Part shown: piece after piece, positions 1 to 13,256 of the stretch
Layout of the letters: every line of letters starts with the position of its first letter
Position numbering within the stretch: position 1 is the stretch's first letter
Origin: Dromaius novaehollandiae
Taxonomy: Eukaryota > Chordata > Aves > Casuariiformes > Dromaiidae
Direction: 5' to 3'
DNA length: 64,000 nucleotides
Assembly: GCF_036370855.1 (NCBI RefSeq)
Contig: NC_088099.1
Coordinates: 138,177,017-138,241,016, forward strand
Made by a program: the position numbers and the translations under genes
The notes under the pieces: model-generated
What the model saw: only the letters and a program-made list of their open reading frames with translations
Database searches by the model: none
What the model was told of the DNA's origin: nothing

Positions 1-3000
1 TGTGGATTATGATTTAGTAACGTGATGGAGAAATTACAATGCAAACAAAATAGCCCTCTGTTTTGAAAGAGGTTTCAGTCCTGTTGCAGCTGATTTGGAA
101 ATGTCAAACATTAAATGTGAGAGTCACCTTGTGATCTTGGGTGAGCATTGCTGAACTGATTTTTTTTATTAAAAGGTGAACCTTTTGCTTTTCTGGTACT
201 AATAATTCAAGATCACAGGTTTCTTCTCCAGCTGTGCCTTAACTAATCTAATATTTTATTCTTCACATTTTTTTAAAAGGATGACTTTTTTGTTGCTGTT
301 TGACTTTCACAGTTTATCCCTTAATCAGTGACTTTTGCTTAATTGCCTATTAAATTCATAAAGACATTGGAGAGGTTAACCTCAGATCTTGGAGGTTAAT
401 TTTATAGAAACAGTCTTCCAGTTTGCTTACAGTCAGCTGTAAGCTACCAGCTGTAAGATGGTAGGTTCTACCATCTTTAAACTGTATGTGGTTATTACAC
501 TGTATCAGGTTGGGAAAAAATTGTCTCCCATCAAAGGCCATCAGGTGCAGGACTTTTCTCTCTTAAAATCCATTTGATTTGCACTCCTAAAATAAAGAAT
601 TCTCACCTAAACTCAGACACAGGAACACCTGTTCATGTACTTGTGGATGAGACTTCAGTGAGGCAAGCTTTCACTCCCATGTCTTCACCTAGCATAAGAA
701 AGTGATAGGTGCAAAAATGACCTAAAGTAAATCCTGATACAAAGATGGCACAAAGTTCCCAGGAAATGAACTATAGTAGTTCTCGAAAGAGAGGTTTGGA
801 TTGAAAACATGAACATCAGGTACATTATTTATTCTCACTGGTGGTCCATGCCTCTTCTCAGGGACTCTCAATTAAGAGTGTTTGGGGTTGTTTTGTTTGG
901 TTTGGTGAGGGGGCTCTTTTTCATAGTTTTCCTGACTGAGACAGTCTTACTTTATCCTGGCAGACCCTTCCTATTGAATCAAACTGAGGCTACATTAGCA
1001 TACACAGGACTGAGTCCTAACGTAGGGGCTCTGAGAAAAGACACCTTTCTCCTTTTCTTTTTCTTTGGTCTTTTCTTTTCCAGCAACATCAAGGACCATG
1101 GGCTGGTAATAGTCTTTTGGGTTGGATTTCAGGAGTTAGATGTGCAAATTGCACTCATGTACAAGCATGAATGCCTAAATTATTAGGAAATGTGGACAAA
1201 CTAAATATTTATGTATATATTTTGAACAATGAAAGGGCAACTGTGATTTATAAATTGATACTGAGAAGAAATGTGAGTAAATTGGACAGCTACCATCTCA
1301 TCTGGATGAATTTAGAGGGCTGTCTTTGAAAATCACATCATTTGGTTCATCAAGAGAAATAAGGGTATGAAGTTTTTGGAAGTGTCGTCTTTAAAAAGGC
1401 TATAAGACATTTGTGGTCATTAAAAGGTCAGTGGTATACTTCACTGAAACAATGCAGATATTGGTTAATAAAAACTATTCAAAGGCTTTTTTTTTTTCCC
1501 TAGGCATTCCCCAAGCATCCTGACTGCTTAGTACCTATGCTGCTTGATTCCTAACTTTAAGGAGTAAACAGTGATTGCCATTTACACATCCCTGAGCCCA
1601 TTGTAGCTGAGCCCATTCATGATCTGTAACTGACAGGGCGTTTTGTTTGTTTGTTACCAAAATGCTGTCTGCACAGTAGTATTTTGCATCTCTGTGTTCC
1701 CCCACTCTGTTCTATGTTGAAGAAGTTACCTTCATTTCATTTCACAGAAAATCAAAAACACAGCACATTTTTTTCCAAAGCAAAATGTGCTTCAGAATCC
1801 TTTAGGACAGAGATGGCTTAGCAGTCAGAAGTTATTTAGATTAGCTGCTGCCCTTGCTTCCATTTATATCACCTGCTGTACTTGAAACTGGCATGTTGCT
1901 CCTCAGAGATGTGCTTTCATAAAGACTAGCCATCCCCTGTGCATTTGTAAATGTGCACATTCAGAAACCCAAGTAAAGAATGACAAGGACTTTATAAACA
2001 AAATACTTGTTTTCACACTGCATTAATTCTAATAGGAAAAGGATAAGGCCTACATAGAAAAAGGTAATAGTAATGACACACTATACCACTAAAAATAAAT
2101 ATACACCAGTGCATTATACTAATAGTATATCTCTGGGACTGCCATTCTATGTTGCCATTGTAGCTGCTGATTCTCTTCCCATTGCGGAGAAGTGTTTAGA
2201 CCCAGCAGACTCTCAGGTTGCATTATTATTATTGTTAATGATAAATGATGAAAATTGGAGTCATAGATCCACCAAGGAAAGAAAATCCCATCATAAAAAA
2301 CTTGTTGCAATGTTTTGTGCCTTTGCAGCCTCATGAATTGTCATTTTTGGCAAATTGTCCTAAATATGATGACAGCATGAAAAATAAGGAACATATCTGT
2401 CAGTGGTAAATGCAAGGGCAAATCATAGGTTCAAGAATAAATGCATCTTTAAGCCACAGAAAGTTTAAAGTTTAAAGTGTGCTTTAATGTATGGTCACAC
2501 CAAGAAAATTTGTCTTTCCTGAAAAATGCTCCTTTTTAGGGCTAACCTATTCAGGTTAGCAGAGGTGGGGGGTTTATGTTATCATCATCACCGTTGTTAT
2601 TTTAATGCAAATAAGATCTGATCTTTAGCAAAGAACAAGATGGCCAAGACAAGGCCAATAACAGAGGCTTATTGCACAGCAACACGCAGGCTACTACCGT
2701 CAGACAACAGAACTAGAGAACAGCTCGGGCCAGCTACCAGCTGGCAATGACTTTGACACAGATGCCAGTTTGTCTGAATTATGGTGGTACTGACTTAAGA
2801 TCATTACCACTTCTGAGGGTGGCACTGCAGATTTCAATGCAGCATCCAGTGCATGATGTTTCAGCAGAGGATCATGAGGAACAGCGGGAATGTCTCTGGG
2901 CTTGCCAATTGTACTTGATGTACTGATGGATCTTTTAACTTGTTCACCCATCCTTCAGCCACAGGGGAATCTGAGATAAACACAGACATGAAAGACATGA

Positions 3001-6000
3001 AAGGACATGCCTTTACGTATGCATAGTCCTGCTTGATCAATCATTAAAAACTAAAGCAACACGCCTCTGGTAGAAAAGCAGTCTAACTTTAGTTCATGAG
3101 CTCAGATTCATAGATTCTAAATCCAGTGGGACTATGGGGACATCCTGCATAATACAGGCCACATACTTCACCCAGTAAATGAGGACATTTATTTTAATAT
3201 ACCACATGACCATAAAAATAGAAGAAATGTTTTGTATATTTTCAGCTGGCTTAGTAGCAACCGTTACCAAAACAGTATCATCATTAACTGTGGTGCCTGT
3301 TAGATAAACCATGTGGAAAATTGTACAAGATAAAGGCTTATTTCAGTCTGATGCTCAGTTTGAATTAAATAGTATTCTAATGCTTACATTGGCATTATTA
3401 TGATTATAATAATTACTATTTTAATGTTATTACTGTTACATTTTAACAATAAAAGCAATGTAAAAATACACAAAGTATGACTATACCTAAATCTAATGTG
3501 CACAGACCAAATAAGCTCAAAAGTACATCGTTTTACAAAAATGGAGGCACAATGCTATGAAAAAGAAACTGTTCCATAAGATTTCACTGTGTTCAGAAAC
3601 AATTTTCCCTGCAGAAATGCACGCACCATTACACAGCATCCTTGATTATAAACCTATTCTAGTACAAGCCCCACTAATTAGGCAAAGGCATCATTAGTGG
3701 TGCGTTGGTAGTTTGATATGAAACTGAAGGCAAAGGATTAGGAAATGAAATAGATTGCTGTAAGAAATACGTGCAGCATTACCCATTTTAAATGAAACAA
3801 AAAAAAAAGTTGCTAATACAGTTTTAAGATTGCATAGTCAAAAAAGTTAGTATATGCAAATAACAGCTTCTGTGTGAATGATAACATTACTATGTTGTAT
3901 ATGATACTATAGTAATGCTAATTTGGGGCAAGGGTTGTAGTTCAATAAATACATAGTGCTTTGTTTAGTGAACATGATAAAATATAGATGTGTATAAAAT
4001 TCCTAAATCAATCTCAGAAATACTAATTTTTGGTTTTGTTGAGACCTAATGTTGTTACTTTACCCTTACATTAATGTAGGCTTTGCAGAAATATTCCAAA
4101 TTTAATTGAAAGAAAAAGCTTGTGCCTATTAATGTTAACTTTTAGATTTCTACTTTTCTACCTTACATGTTACAAATCACCGATGTTAAATATTCCCATT
4201 CCTGTTCAGCTAGAAGCTTGACTGGCAAAAAAAGTAGAATACTTATAATGTGGAGAAAATCAATTTGATAATAAATGGTCATTTTGGAATTTTGAGAAAC
4301 TCGCAGAATGAAGAAGCAAGCGGGAATCAGAGGGTTTGTATTCCGCCTTCTTCATGCCTATCCCTTCCCCTCTCAAACCTTTATGACTTTCCATCTCTCT
4401 GTGTACTGACTGCATATGTGGTGATTGTTTAATATTCCATGTACAGCTCATGAAATAGCCCCACACAGACCCACAAGTTCAGAACTCGTGTCCTCATTTC
4501 ATGCTCCATCAGAAATCTGGGCTAATCAGACAATGCTAAAAGAAACTGTAGCAAGTCTCAACACAACATTCTCTATACAGAGACTTTGCATTATGCATTT
4601 ACTGCTCAGATTGTGCCTACACTTTCCAATGACCCTAAAACTGTGCTGTTCAATAAACTGAGCAAAGTGCAAAATACAAAGTACAAAGGCTTTTCTCTCT
4701 CTGCTTCTCTCCTATATGCCTTTATACGTATTACTACAGGAGGCTTAATGTGAAGCATCAAGGACGAGAGAGGCATCAAGCATCAAGGGAGAGGGGAGCA
4801 TCATAACTTCTGTAATGCACATTATGTGTTGACATGCAAACAGAATAGTCTAAAATCTCCAAATGCATGTTTTCAATAAAACAGTAAATAAATAAATAAG
4901 TGTATTTTAAGAATATTTTTTAAACTAATGGGTTTCTCTTTCATAGACTCAAAATAAATGTTGCATTGACTTGCCAACTGACTAAAGAACACTGCTAAGC
5001 AAGCCACATCACAATAATTTCAACAGGACTATCCTGGGTGACTTATGTAGTACTACAGGCACTTGAATTTCTTGGAAATGATGAGCTATGTGAGATGAAC
5101 TCCTCATCCTATATTTGTAGTACAGTATTTCAGCAGCCAAAAGCAAGCAGTGGTCTTTCTAGGTCACTCCTCCGCATGAGGGAAATGGAAGGGAGGTTTA
5201 TTAACTGAATCTTACTTTTGGCTGAAAGGTCTTTTTGGTCCTGAAACATCCTTCATTTCTTCATTTTGAAACTGTATCCTTTCCATCAACTAAAGGGACA
5301 CCAAAGTAGCTGAAATCCTACTAAAAATATGTCATTATGTATATTCTGCTATAAACTCTACAATTGTTCTTCGTATTTTAAATGATATAAATCAGAAGTA
5401 ATTTCAGTAATGAATTTGCATTAGTTTATATTAAGCGCATATCAGAATTATAGTAATATATGTAGCTAGATTTCAGGGAGAAACTCTGCCTGAGGAGCTA
5501 AGAAATACCAGCTTGGCTGTCTGGGCATCCATTTTCCTAAAAACTTTCAGCCCATGAGAGACTTCAGTCCCTATAGCTGAAGTGTTAGTCAGGTTTAAAA
5601 AAAGAAAAAAAGACAGAAGCCTGAACCTTTTTTCTGAAAAATTATGAACAACCTTCGCTAGATCCATAGCAAGAAATTTATCGTACTAGGTCTGGACTCC
5701 ACCTGAGCCTGCAGATTCTCTTCCTGATAAGCAGTAGCAGACAGTGCGGATTTGGCTACTTTCCTCCTCTCCTCTCGTCTCCCCCTGCCCTTTTCATGGT
5801 TCTGATCTAAGTAGAGACATCACTACTAGTGCTTTTTATTAAAAGGAAGGGAGACTTCTTGTGCAGTGTCCTATTTCCTTAAAGTTATCATCCTCATAAA
5901 TTAAAAGCAACAGACTGTGAGACTGCTTCTCTCTTTTTGTGTGTATGCAGCAAACTACAGAGGTTCATCTTGCTTTCTTAGAAATTAATGAAAGATTCCT

Positions 6001-6844
6001 CCTCTCTGATATTGCAGGTTAATGTTGAATTCGACTCATTCCTCACACTATGTCTCTTTGTAATACTCATTATCATAGTCAATCACAAAGCTTTGACTTA
6101 CATTTTTTTCTGTTTTTTCACTGAAATACTATAAATTTTAAAAGCTTATGTTTCCCCTTTAATTCACAACATTACAATTTGGATACACACTTGGGGCACC
6201 TCTCAAGAGGTTGTTTTCTTTTTTGGGTTTTTTTTGGCTGTAGCACTTCACCCTTTAGGACTTCATCCTTTTTAATGCAATATGGACATAAAACTGGAGG
6301 GAAAACATGGAAAGTGCTTTTTGAGCAGAATAGCCCATAAAAGAGATCCTATATAAAATTCCCATTAACCATCACAGGAGTATATCCTGTCAACGTGCTT
6401 CAGGGATGTTTTTCTGCCCAAAAGTCAAGTTTTCATGGGATAAAAGGGCTGCTAGGCAATTCTATCCATTGTTTTACACTGAGGGTGTGCAATCTTTAAA
6501 CCAATTACCTCACTTGAGAGTTGGCTCGGTATAAATGATATCAGGCGGTGCCTCATTTTGCAGAGGCTCTAATATGGCCTAGATTATCTCACAGGAAATG
6601 AGCAGGTCTGTTTTTAACCCGAGGCAGAAAGGTGTATGTGCTGGGGATGGTCCGACCCCTTCCAGGGTTAGGGGGAGCACCCTCTGCCCTGGCTGCCCTT
6701 CTGTGGAGACGGGATTCTTGTGCGAAGGAAGATAGAACGTGAAAAGACAAAACACAAACCAAAAACAGGGGAACTGAAAGAATGAATTAATCCAGGATGA
6801 GGGTGATACCATCTGACCATCTGTGGGCAGCCACAGAAAGGTGC

Positions 6845-6871
<27 letters not shown>
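6845..6871. repeat. Poly(T) tract, 27 bases
   Basis: An uninterrupted run of 27 T on the plus strand. It is not flanked by an obvious retroposed body with target duplications, so it is annotated as a homopolymer only. Confidence 0.95.
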
Positions 6872-6875
<4 letters not shown>

Positions 6876-7059
6876 GTGCAGAGAGCAACTGGGAGAGGGG
6901 AGAGAGAGCAAGTGAGCATTTAAGTAAGATTTTTGTCTCACAAAAGAGTCTGCTGGTAAAGAGTGCTTGGAAGCCCAAGTAAGGTAGTTGATCATGTGAA
7001 AAATAGGGGGGAAAAAAAGAATTTGCTTAATCTTTGTGACTTTGAGCCATAGCGATCCT

Positions 7060-7080
7060 TATATATATGTATATATATAT
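7060..7080. repeat. AT dinucleotide microsatellite
   Basis: An alternating AT run with one GT interruption. Confidence 0.9.
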
Positions 7081-9138
7081 TTGGAATTAGGATCTTAGGT
7101 TGTCAGGAACGACTATTACAACTGTTCATTTTGTGACCTTTTCAATGTTTTGCTTCAAGCACATCATCAAAGAATTTACATTAATTTATTATGAAAAGCA
7201 CTATTGATCTCTGTTGATTTCAAGGTTAGGTGACACTAAAGAAGAATTGCCTTCAATTTAAATAGATCTCAAATGACTTTTCTGTTCGGAAGATGAAATA
7301 AATGATAGCATTTAATCTATGCGAGCAAGATAAATACATAGAGGACATGACTGATACTGTGTAGAAGTAGCCCTGTTCTCAGCTGACTAAAGCTTTGGCC
7401 AATAGATTGTAGTCCTTATTCATGGTAACTCTATTTTAAAAATATATAATAAATGCTGTGGCTTCTTTAATGTTCACAAAGAAGTGAAAGGACATTCATT
7501 TTAAGAATTCATCAGAAATGCTTCATATAATGCCTAGCAGTTGATCTCTTTCAAGATTAAAGTTCAATGTTATGTTGTAAAAATACAGAATAAAAAACAA
7601 TCCCTACACGAGAGATTACAGTCAACACACATTTATCTCAGAAGGTCTGAGGTGACCCTCTTAGTCACTGGAGCTCTGTTTTAACAGATTCTAGGTGTTT
7701 AAAAAATAATGTTTACACCACAGAGCTGTCCCCTCTAGATAACACTCCTGTTACATTCACAGTAGAGCAATAGATAAACAGAGTACAAATAACTGGCCCC
7801 ACTAAATACATTAACCAACAATGACAGAAGATTAATGCAGGACAATAATTGTGACAACCAAGAAAAATAAGCAGTGAAAATTACAATCTGTTTCCTTAAT
7901 GCATTTCAGTTTGTCATTCTTTTGCAATGAAATTAGAAAGAAATACAAAGCAACTAATGCTTCACCTAGAAAAATGTATTTCTGGAAAGTACATAATGAG
8001 AACAGTTATTTTTTTTAAATAGATCATAGGTTTTGTGGGCAAGCATTTTATTGTGACAGAATACAAAGGGATTACAGCATATAACTTATATTTATCTTGC
8101 CTGTTACATTCAAGACTTCACTCAATCTGCTACTGTCATGAAGAAATTGTCTAGCTACTAACACATACTGTTGGTGTGATTCAGAAGTAATTCTACCTGA
8201 ACTTAAATGTACTGTGGATCTGAACTGGAGTCATGGTAGCATTAAATTAGCCTAGTTAAAATATAATGCAAAAATACCTCTTCAAAGGAACTTGCTTCAT
8301 GGTGTATTGTACCCCTACCATTATCCTTTCACTTCTCCACTACTATGAGACAGTGAAACTTGCAATTTAGAAGTTTTTAAAAAAGATAGATTACATCTAA
8401 GATAGTTTAATTATGTGCAGCTAATGTAGGTTGCAAAACTTTCTTATAAATTTAGAGGATTAGCTATGAGATGGAGATAATACTCTTTATATAATACGAT
8501 AACAGAATTATGTACAAAAAATTGCACAATACATGTTATTAAAGATGGGATTGAAAATGATTTTAAAATGAAATGAAAAAAAAAAGTTTGAATGTGTGTG
8601 CTATTTTATGCAAGTAATTACAATGGGTAGGGCTCTTTAAATGTCTTAAGATCCCTGATATTGAGGGATCTATTCATCAGTGTCTGTTTTCAAGTAAGTT
8701 GAGTTCAAGCAGGTGGCTTAGGGTCCAGGGTTTCAAACTGGCCTACATTCTTATGCCATCACAATACTGCACCATAAACTTTTTTCCTTCTAATTTATTT
8801 GGCAATAGTTTGTCTGCCCTCAGCCACCTGAAATAAGTGAGCTGCAGAGTGGGAAGCATGCTCTAAAAGCCTGGCTTTTAGCTTTCACCCACAGAAGCAA
8901 AAAGCTTTTCTCCAGCTGCATCCATCTACTGATCCACTCCTATTGTGCTGAAATACCCTGGAACAGATATAGCTGGGGATTAAATAAAATGATACAACCT
9001 CTTCTGCAATCACTTTCAAGAGCCTCAAAGAGGAGGTGGATCTGCACTTTAAAACTGTTTTGTTTGCTACTTGAGTCATGCATTCTTGACCAACCCCTGA
9101 ACTGTTGTTCAGGGAGAATAACGAGGAATATCTTTAAA

Positions 9139-9236
9139 GGTGAGAGCAATCAACCTTAGAAAATATTTGCCAAGGTGTCTCACGGACTCTCCATCACTGA
9201 CTATTTTAAAGTCAGAGTTAGATGGATTTTTTCACT
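9139..9236 (+). mobile_element. CR1-type LINE 3'-end fragment, diverged
   Basis: The stretch GTGAGAGCAATCAACCTTAG, then a 'gccaaggtgtc' block, 'ctctccatcactgac' and 'gtcagagttagatgg', follows the order of the CR1 3' region known from birds and reptiles (GTGAGGGTAATTAACC, then CCATCACTTGGAGTC, then AGACTGGATG). It is truncated at both ends and highly diverged, so it is an old copy. It lies just upstream of the candidate exon at 9308. Confidence 0.6.
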
Positions 9237-9307
9237 TTAGTAAAAAGAGCAAGAGGAAAAAAAAGCTAAATAATTTCCTTTTAAAAAATTATTTCTGGTA
9301 TTGACAG

Positions 9308-9483
9308 ATTTCTCCTGGACTTCCTGGCCTCAACCTCCATGATCGCAGTAGTGAGTCTGAAGTCCAGCCAGCCCAGTCGGGCCTGACGTTACGGCAGAGG
9401 CTGTACCTCAGTGCACGCTACAAACTGACAAAACACTTTTATTCTGCACCCAGTACTGCCACCTCAGCTAAACAACTAAAGTG
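9308..9483 (+). CDS. Candidate terminal coding exon of an unrecognised plus-strand gene
   Basis: The segment follows an acceptor (TTATTTCTGGTATTGACAG). In phase 0 it is open for 58 codons to TGA at 9481-9483, encoding a Ser/Gln-rich stretch and then LRQRLYLSARYKLTKHF near the end. It contains a cluster of CpGs (TCG, ACG, CGG, CGC) inside otherwise CpG-poor AT-rich DNA, as conserved coding sequence often does. An AATAAA (9518-9523) lies only 35 bases after the stop. AAA|GTGAGA at 9481 is an alternative donor, so it could be internal. No upstream exon is secure; 6947-6978 and 2036-2063 are phase-compatible candidates. I recognise no family. Confidence 0.35.
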
Positions 9484-9517
9484 AGATTATGGGTTGTGTT
9501 TTACAGGTATAACCGAA

Positions 9518-9523
9518 AATAAA
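9518..9523 (+). terminator. AATAAA poly(A) signal after the 9308-9483 exon
   Basis: A canonical hexamer 35 bases downstream of the TGA stop. If it is used, the 3'UTR would be very short. It supports a terminal exon only weakly because the motif is frequent in AT-rich DNA. Confidence 0.3.
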
Positions 9524-12347
9524 TTCTGTTGAAGCCAAAGAGGGCAAAGTTTTAAGGAGATGTAGTGTCTGTCACAGCTAAGAAAAGCAACAACTTTGAG
9601 TGTACAAGTCCATATTCTGTCTGGTATGCGTTGATCTAATAAAAATATATCTCTCTCTACAAATCTCGTCCTGTCATCATGACTACAGGCACATTTATAA
9701 TTCTACTTTTGAGAAAAAGCCAGAGTGTCTCTGAACATAGTGTTGAGTATTGTGACCAGGAGCTGAATCTTGTCTTTTGGCATAAGGTTGAGAAACAACA
9801 TTTTCCTTTTTCCGCAGTGTCTGAGACAGACCAGGGGGGAATATCTTTTTTTTTTCCTGGCTTCTTCCCAATATACTAATCTGATTCTGTGTCCTGTTAG
9901 TGACAGCCTCTTTCTGTTACAGAGACCTCCAGTGATTATGTGTGATATATTTCACATCTACTACTGCTGGAACAACTTAAGATGGCAAATGATGGAGCAC
10001 GTGACTAGAGAAATCTGACAGAATCCTTCCATCACGGAAGAGTCAGCCAGGACGCTGAACATTATCATGGTCAAAATTTTCAGTCACCAGCTGCAAATAC
10101 AATAATCTGAGAAATGTTTTGCAAACAGTGTTAATCATGGAACAAATAGCTGAAATAAGCCTACTTGGGTTTTCATTCATAGAAGAGTAGAAAAGCGACT
10201 GCAGCAGAAACATCCTGTTTCCATGAAGAAATAACGCATGATTAGTTAACATCACGATAAAAAGACAGAGGGATTTGCATATACTTTAAAATATTCAAGT
10301 GTTGTAATATCAGAAACAGAAATGACCCTTCCTTGGAAGTTGCAAATGAAAGCTAAAGTAAATTATTCGCAGAAGTCTTAATCACTGCATACAAAAAAAT
10401 CCTGACAACTCAATTTGAGTTTGATTTGCTGTTCAATTTGCTGTTCATTCATTTATTGAAAATATGTTTCTTGAACATGTTCATTTATCATTATACCTTA
10501 TACAGAAAAGGACAGTAAACCAAAAAAAAAAAAATCCTGCCTCAGTCCTTCCAGATAATCCTTACTTTCTCATAGACAATATGTAGTGTGACACAGTATT
10601 AAATATGCTATCAGAAATTCTGCTTAGCTTACACATAGACAAGAAGATCCTTGAAAAAAAATGTTGCTTTTTTATATTTTTCCTAACTTTAGCTACTTCA
10701 ACATCACAAAGTAGAATTTGTAAGACTCTCATTCTAGTATATACTCTTTTACATTGTCATACCAGAGTTCAAATTTTCAAACTATTTTAATACAATATTC
10801 CCTAGTCATCTAATAAGAATTACATTGTGTCAGTAAAGAACAAACTGATATAATTAAGATAGTAATATGATTTACAAGAAAAAAGCATTCTTTCAGTAGG
10901 TAGTCTGGGAAGATTTCCTTCTCTAGGAGGTAGTTTTGAATGTGGATACAGACTGAGGACCTTGCACTGATTTATTAGTAAAAAAACAGAAATGTTACTT
11001 TAAAAGATAGAGTTACCATGAACATAATGGTGTTTCTACATGGGAAAAACTACTTCAGGGTAATGGATTTCTCTCTCTAAGCATGCTCATTAGGATGATT
11101 TCTTTCTTCTTATACTGAAACGAAAGATAGAACAAAATCTGTCCTTTATTTTAATTCCTAAAATAGGATATTGCCAGGACCAGTAGACTCTGCCTTGGGT
11201 TTGCTTTTGGGAAAGAAACAGAATTCCATTATTGAATATCATTGCTATAAATCATTTGATTGAGTTGATATTATGGAAAAGATTTGATTTTGTCAAATGA
11301 TATACAAGTAACCTCCTTCTGCCCAACTCTGTCATAAGAGTTGGATCTGCCTTGGTAGCTACATGCTGACACAAGTCATTTCTGATTTTTTTTTTTTTTT
11401 TTTTAATAAGCAACTTAACTTCACCAAAACAAGTCTTTACCTATAGCTGTCCTAAAAAGAAAGACTATTTTTCCCATTACAATTAATCTTTGAAAAAACA
11501 TTTACACTTGTCTTACCCAGATAGATATTAAAACCATTTTTTCTTGTTTTTCCCTCATTGTAAGCTGCATTTAAGCTATATGAGTTCCATTTCCCCTTTA
11601 TATTACTCCCTTGTCTGCTCTTTAATATCAGTTACTTTTGGGTTACTTTTTCCCAAAATTACTTTATATTCACATTTTACTCAATTTGACACTGCCTTAT
11701 TACCCTAATGTAACAAAATGCCATCCTGTTTATACCAAGCACTGTAATACACCATTTACCCATATCCTCTTGGGAGGATGTCATAGTGACATTAAATCAT
11801 ATTTAAGACAGTTGGTTAATTACAGGGTAACTATACCTTGAAGTACTGACATGAGGAACTATGAGTAAAACCAGCCCCTACCCCTACCCTAGGCTGAACT
11901 GATCACAGCATGAAGGTGGTATGGATGGTCTGGAGAGAGCTTTCCAGAACTGAGTTTTCTGTCACCATGATGTCATCACACCAGGTTCCACACAAACCAA
12001 ATGCTTATAGAACCTGAGTACACAAATTCAAACAGTGTTGAGACCCCTCTTCTTTCTCCTCCACCCTTTTCCCTCCCCCCAAAAAAGTGGGGGTGGGGGT
12101 GGTATTTGTTTCCCCCCTGCCCTCCATGGGCCGTTACAGCTTATCAGCACTTTCAGCCTGTTTTGCAGCCAGGTTCCTGACCAGATTAGGGCAGAATCAG
12201 CTTAGGGAAGCAAAAACACAGCTTGTCGCTACACTTTTTCACCCTGTTTCCAAATCATATTTCTTGCACAAAGTAAGGGCTACAGCATTTCTTTTGCCCC
12301 TGGCTTCAAGCATCATTACCTCATTGAAACTAGTAGTCAGATTCTTT

Positions 12348-12360
12348 CCCCCCCCCCCCC
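12348..12360. repeat. Poly(C) tract, 13 bases
   Basis: Uninterrupted C13 in AT-rich surroundings. Confidence 0.95.
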
Positions 12361-12569
12361 TTACTACTTCATTTACAGTTAAAGAATGAGTTGTTCCCCA
12401 CCACCACCTTGTTTAAGCCCCACCTCTCCTTTTTCATCTCAAGCCAAGCTTTAAAGTAGCCAAAGGAAGAACATGACTCCCTTAAGTATTTTGTGGGAAT
12501 TCTGAAATTTTCCACTCTAAAGATCACAAGCAACACTAAGTACTAATCTATATTAAAGGCCAAATAAAA

Positions 12570-13112
12570 ATCAGATCAAATACCAATCAAGTCTTTATTA
12601 ATATAAAAAACTTAGTATAAAAAAGTAGGTCATTCTTTAGAAAGGACAAAGATCAAACTGTACAGTAGCAATAAAGTAAAAAGATATTTAACAAGGCAAT
12701 TTAAAGATTCCTGAAACAGTGCATCTTTCCAGATGTTGTGTTCTCTTGTTTTCATGTGCCATACATTTATTATCTCTAACAAGACTATGAACTTTGAGGC
12801 AGTCACTTGCAGTGCTTTCTAGAGTTCTATGCATAATTGCAACAGCTATTAATCTAACAAAAAAAGTATTACATATTAAGGTTTGTTATTGTTACTTATT
12901 CCAGTGACGAGCAAAGGGTCAAATACAATGAGTTGCTGTCACTAAATAAGTTGCATAGAGAAGGATATAGGAGAAGAGGCATCTAGCCAAATACTTATTT
13001 TCTTCTACTCTAGTGCATTTTACTCATACCCACCCAGTAGAATAAGGTATGGTGCAGCTGTGATGTACTGATGTGCAGTGTTAAAGACCAAATGAATATA
13101 TGTTAGGGTATT
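12570..13112 (-). other. Putative 3'UTR of the minus-strand gene
   Basis: Downstream of the proposed stop the minus strand is AT-rich without repeats and ends in TATTAATAAAGACTTG, with a canonical AATAAA (plus-strand TTTATT at 12594-12599). Cleavage would fall near 12570-12585. The composition looks like a vertebrate 3'UTR. The assignment depends on exon 4 being right. Confidence 0.35.
12594..12599 (-). terminator. AATAAA poly(A) signal
   Basis: A canonical AATAAA hexamer on the minus strand, followed by a GT/T-containing stretch. It is the first good signal downstream of the candidate terminal exon. The hexamer alone is common in AT-rich DNA. Confidence 0.35.
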
Positions 13113-13256
13113 TTAAGTGAGATAATCATGACAGAAGTGAATTTGATTAATAACATTAATGTTATTACTTTGAGTTGAACTCAAAGCCAGCTTGAACACC
13201 TGATAGAAGCAGTGAATACCAATAGGATTAGTCACTTGAACAAGTGGCTCTTTAAG
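13113..13256 (-). CDS. Candidate terminal coding exon (exon 4)
   Basis: The exon follows a strong acceptor (CTCTCACCTGCTTTGCTGCAG on the minus strand, 3' part). In phase 0 it is open for 47 codons, starting LKEPLVQVTNPIGIHCFYQ and ending FCHDYLT before TAA. The end of the encoded protein is Asn/Ser-rich and less convincing than its start. A CAG|GTGTTC site after codon 19 could be a further donor. A candidate poly(A) signal lies about 515 bases downstream, a normal 3'UTR length. Confidence 0.35.
   Translation of the reverse strand, partial: LKEPLVQVTNPIGIHCFYQVFKLALSSTQSNNINVINQIHFCHDYLT

Larger units (their letters stand above)
1..9138. other. AT-rich stretch without a secure gene
   Basis: No convincing gene. 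The longest open frame (125 codons at 809-1186 on the plus strand) is Phe/Leu-rich, low in complexity, and looks like chance. Exon-like plus-strand segments with acceptor and donor are 90-140 (phase 1 to 1), 2036-2063 (phase 0 to 1) and 6947-6978 (phase 1 to 0). A minus-strand open frame of 83 codons at 2700-2951 has natural-looking composition but an in-frame stop just upstream. A T27 tract lies at 6845-6871 and an AT dinucleotide run at 7060-7080. Confidence 0.6.
9484..12569. other. Intergenic AT-rich DNA between two candidate 3' ends
   Basis: Nothing coding is apparent. It contains a T19 run (11386-11404), a C13 run (12348-12360) and a slightly GC-richer pyrimidine block at 12040-12130. 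If both candidate transcription units are real they converge on this stretch. Confidence 0.6.

Noticed and set aside
809..1186. 125-codon plus-strand open frame
   Set aside because: Phe/Leu/Val-rich low-complexity translation, no splice or promoter context, no recognisable domain; consistent with chance.
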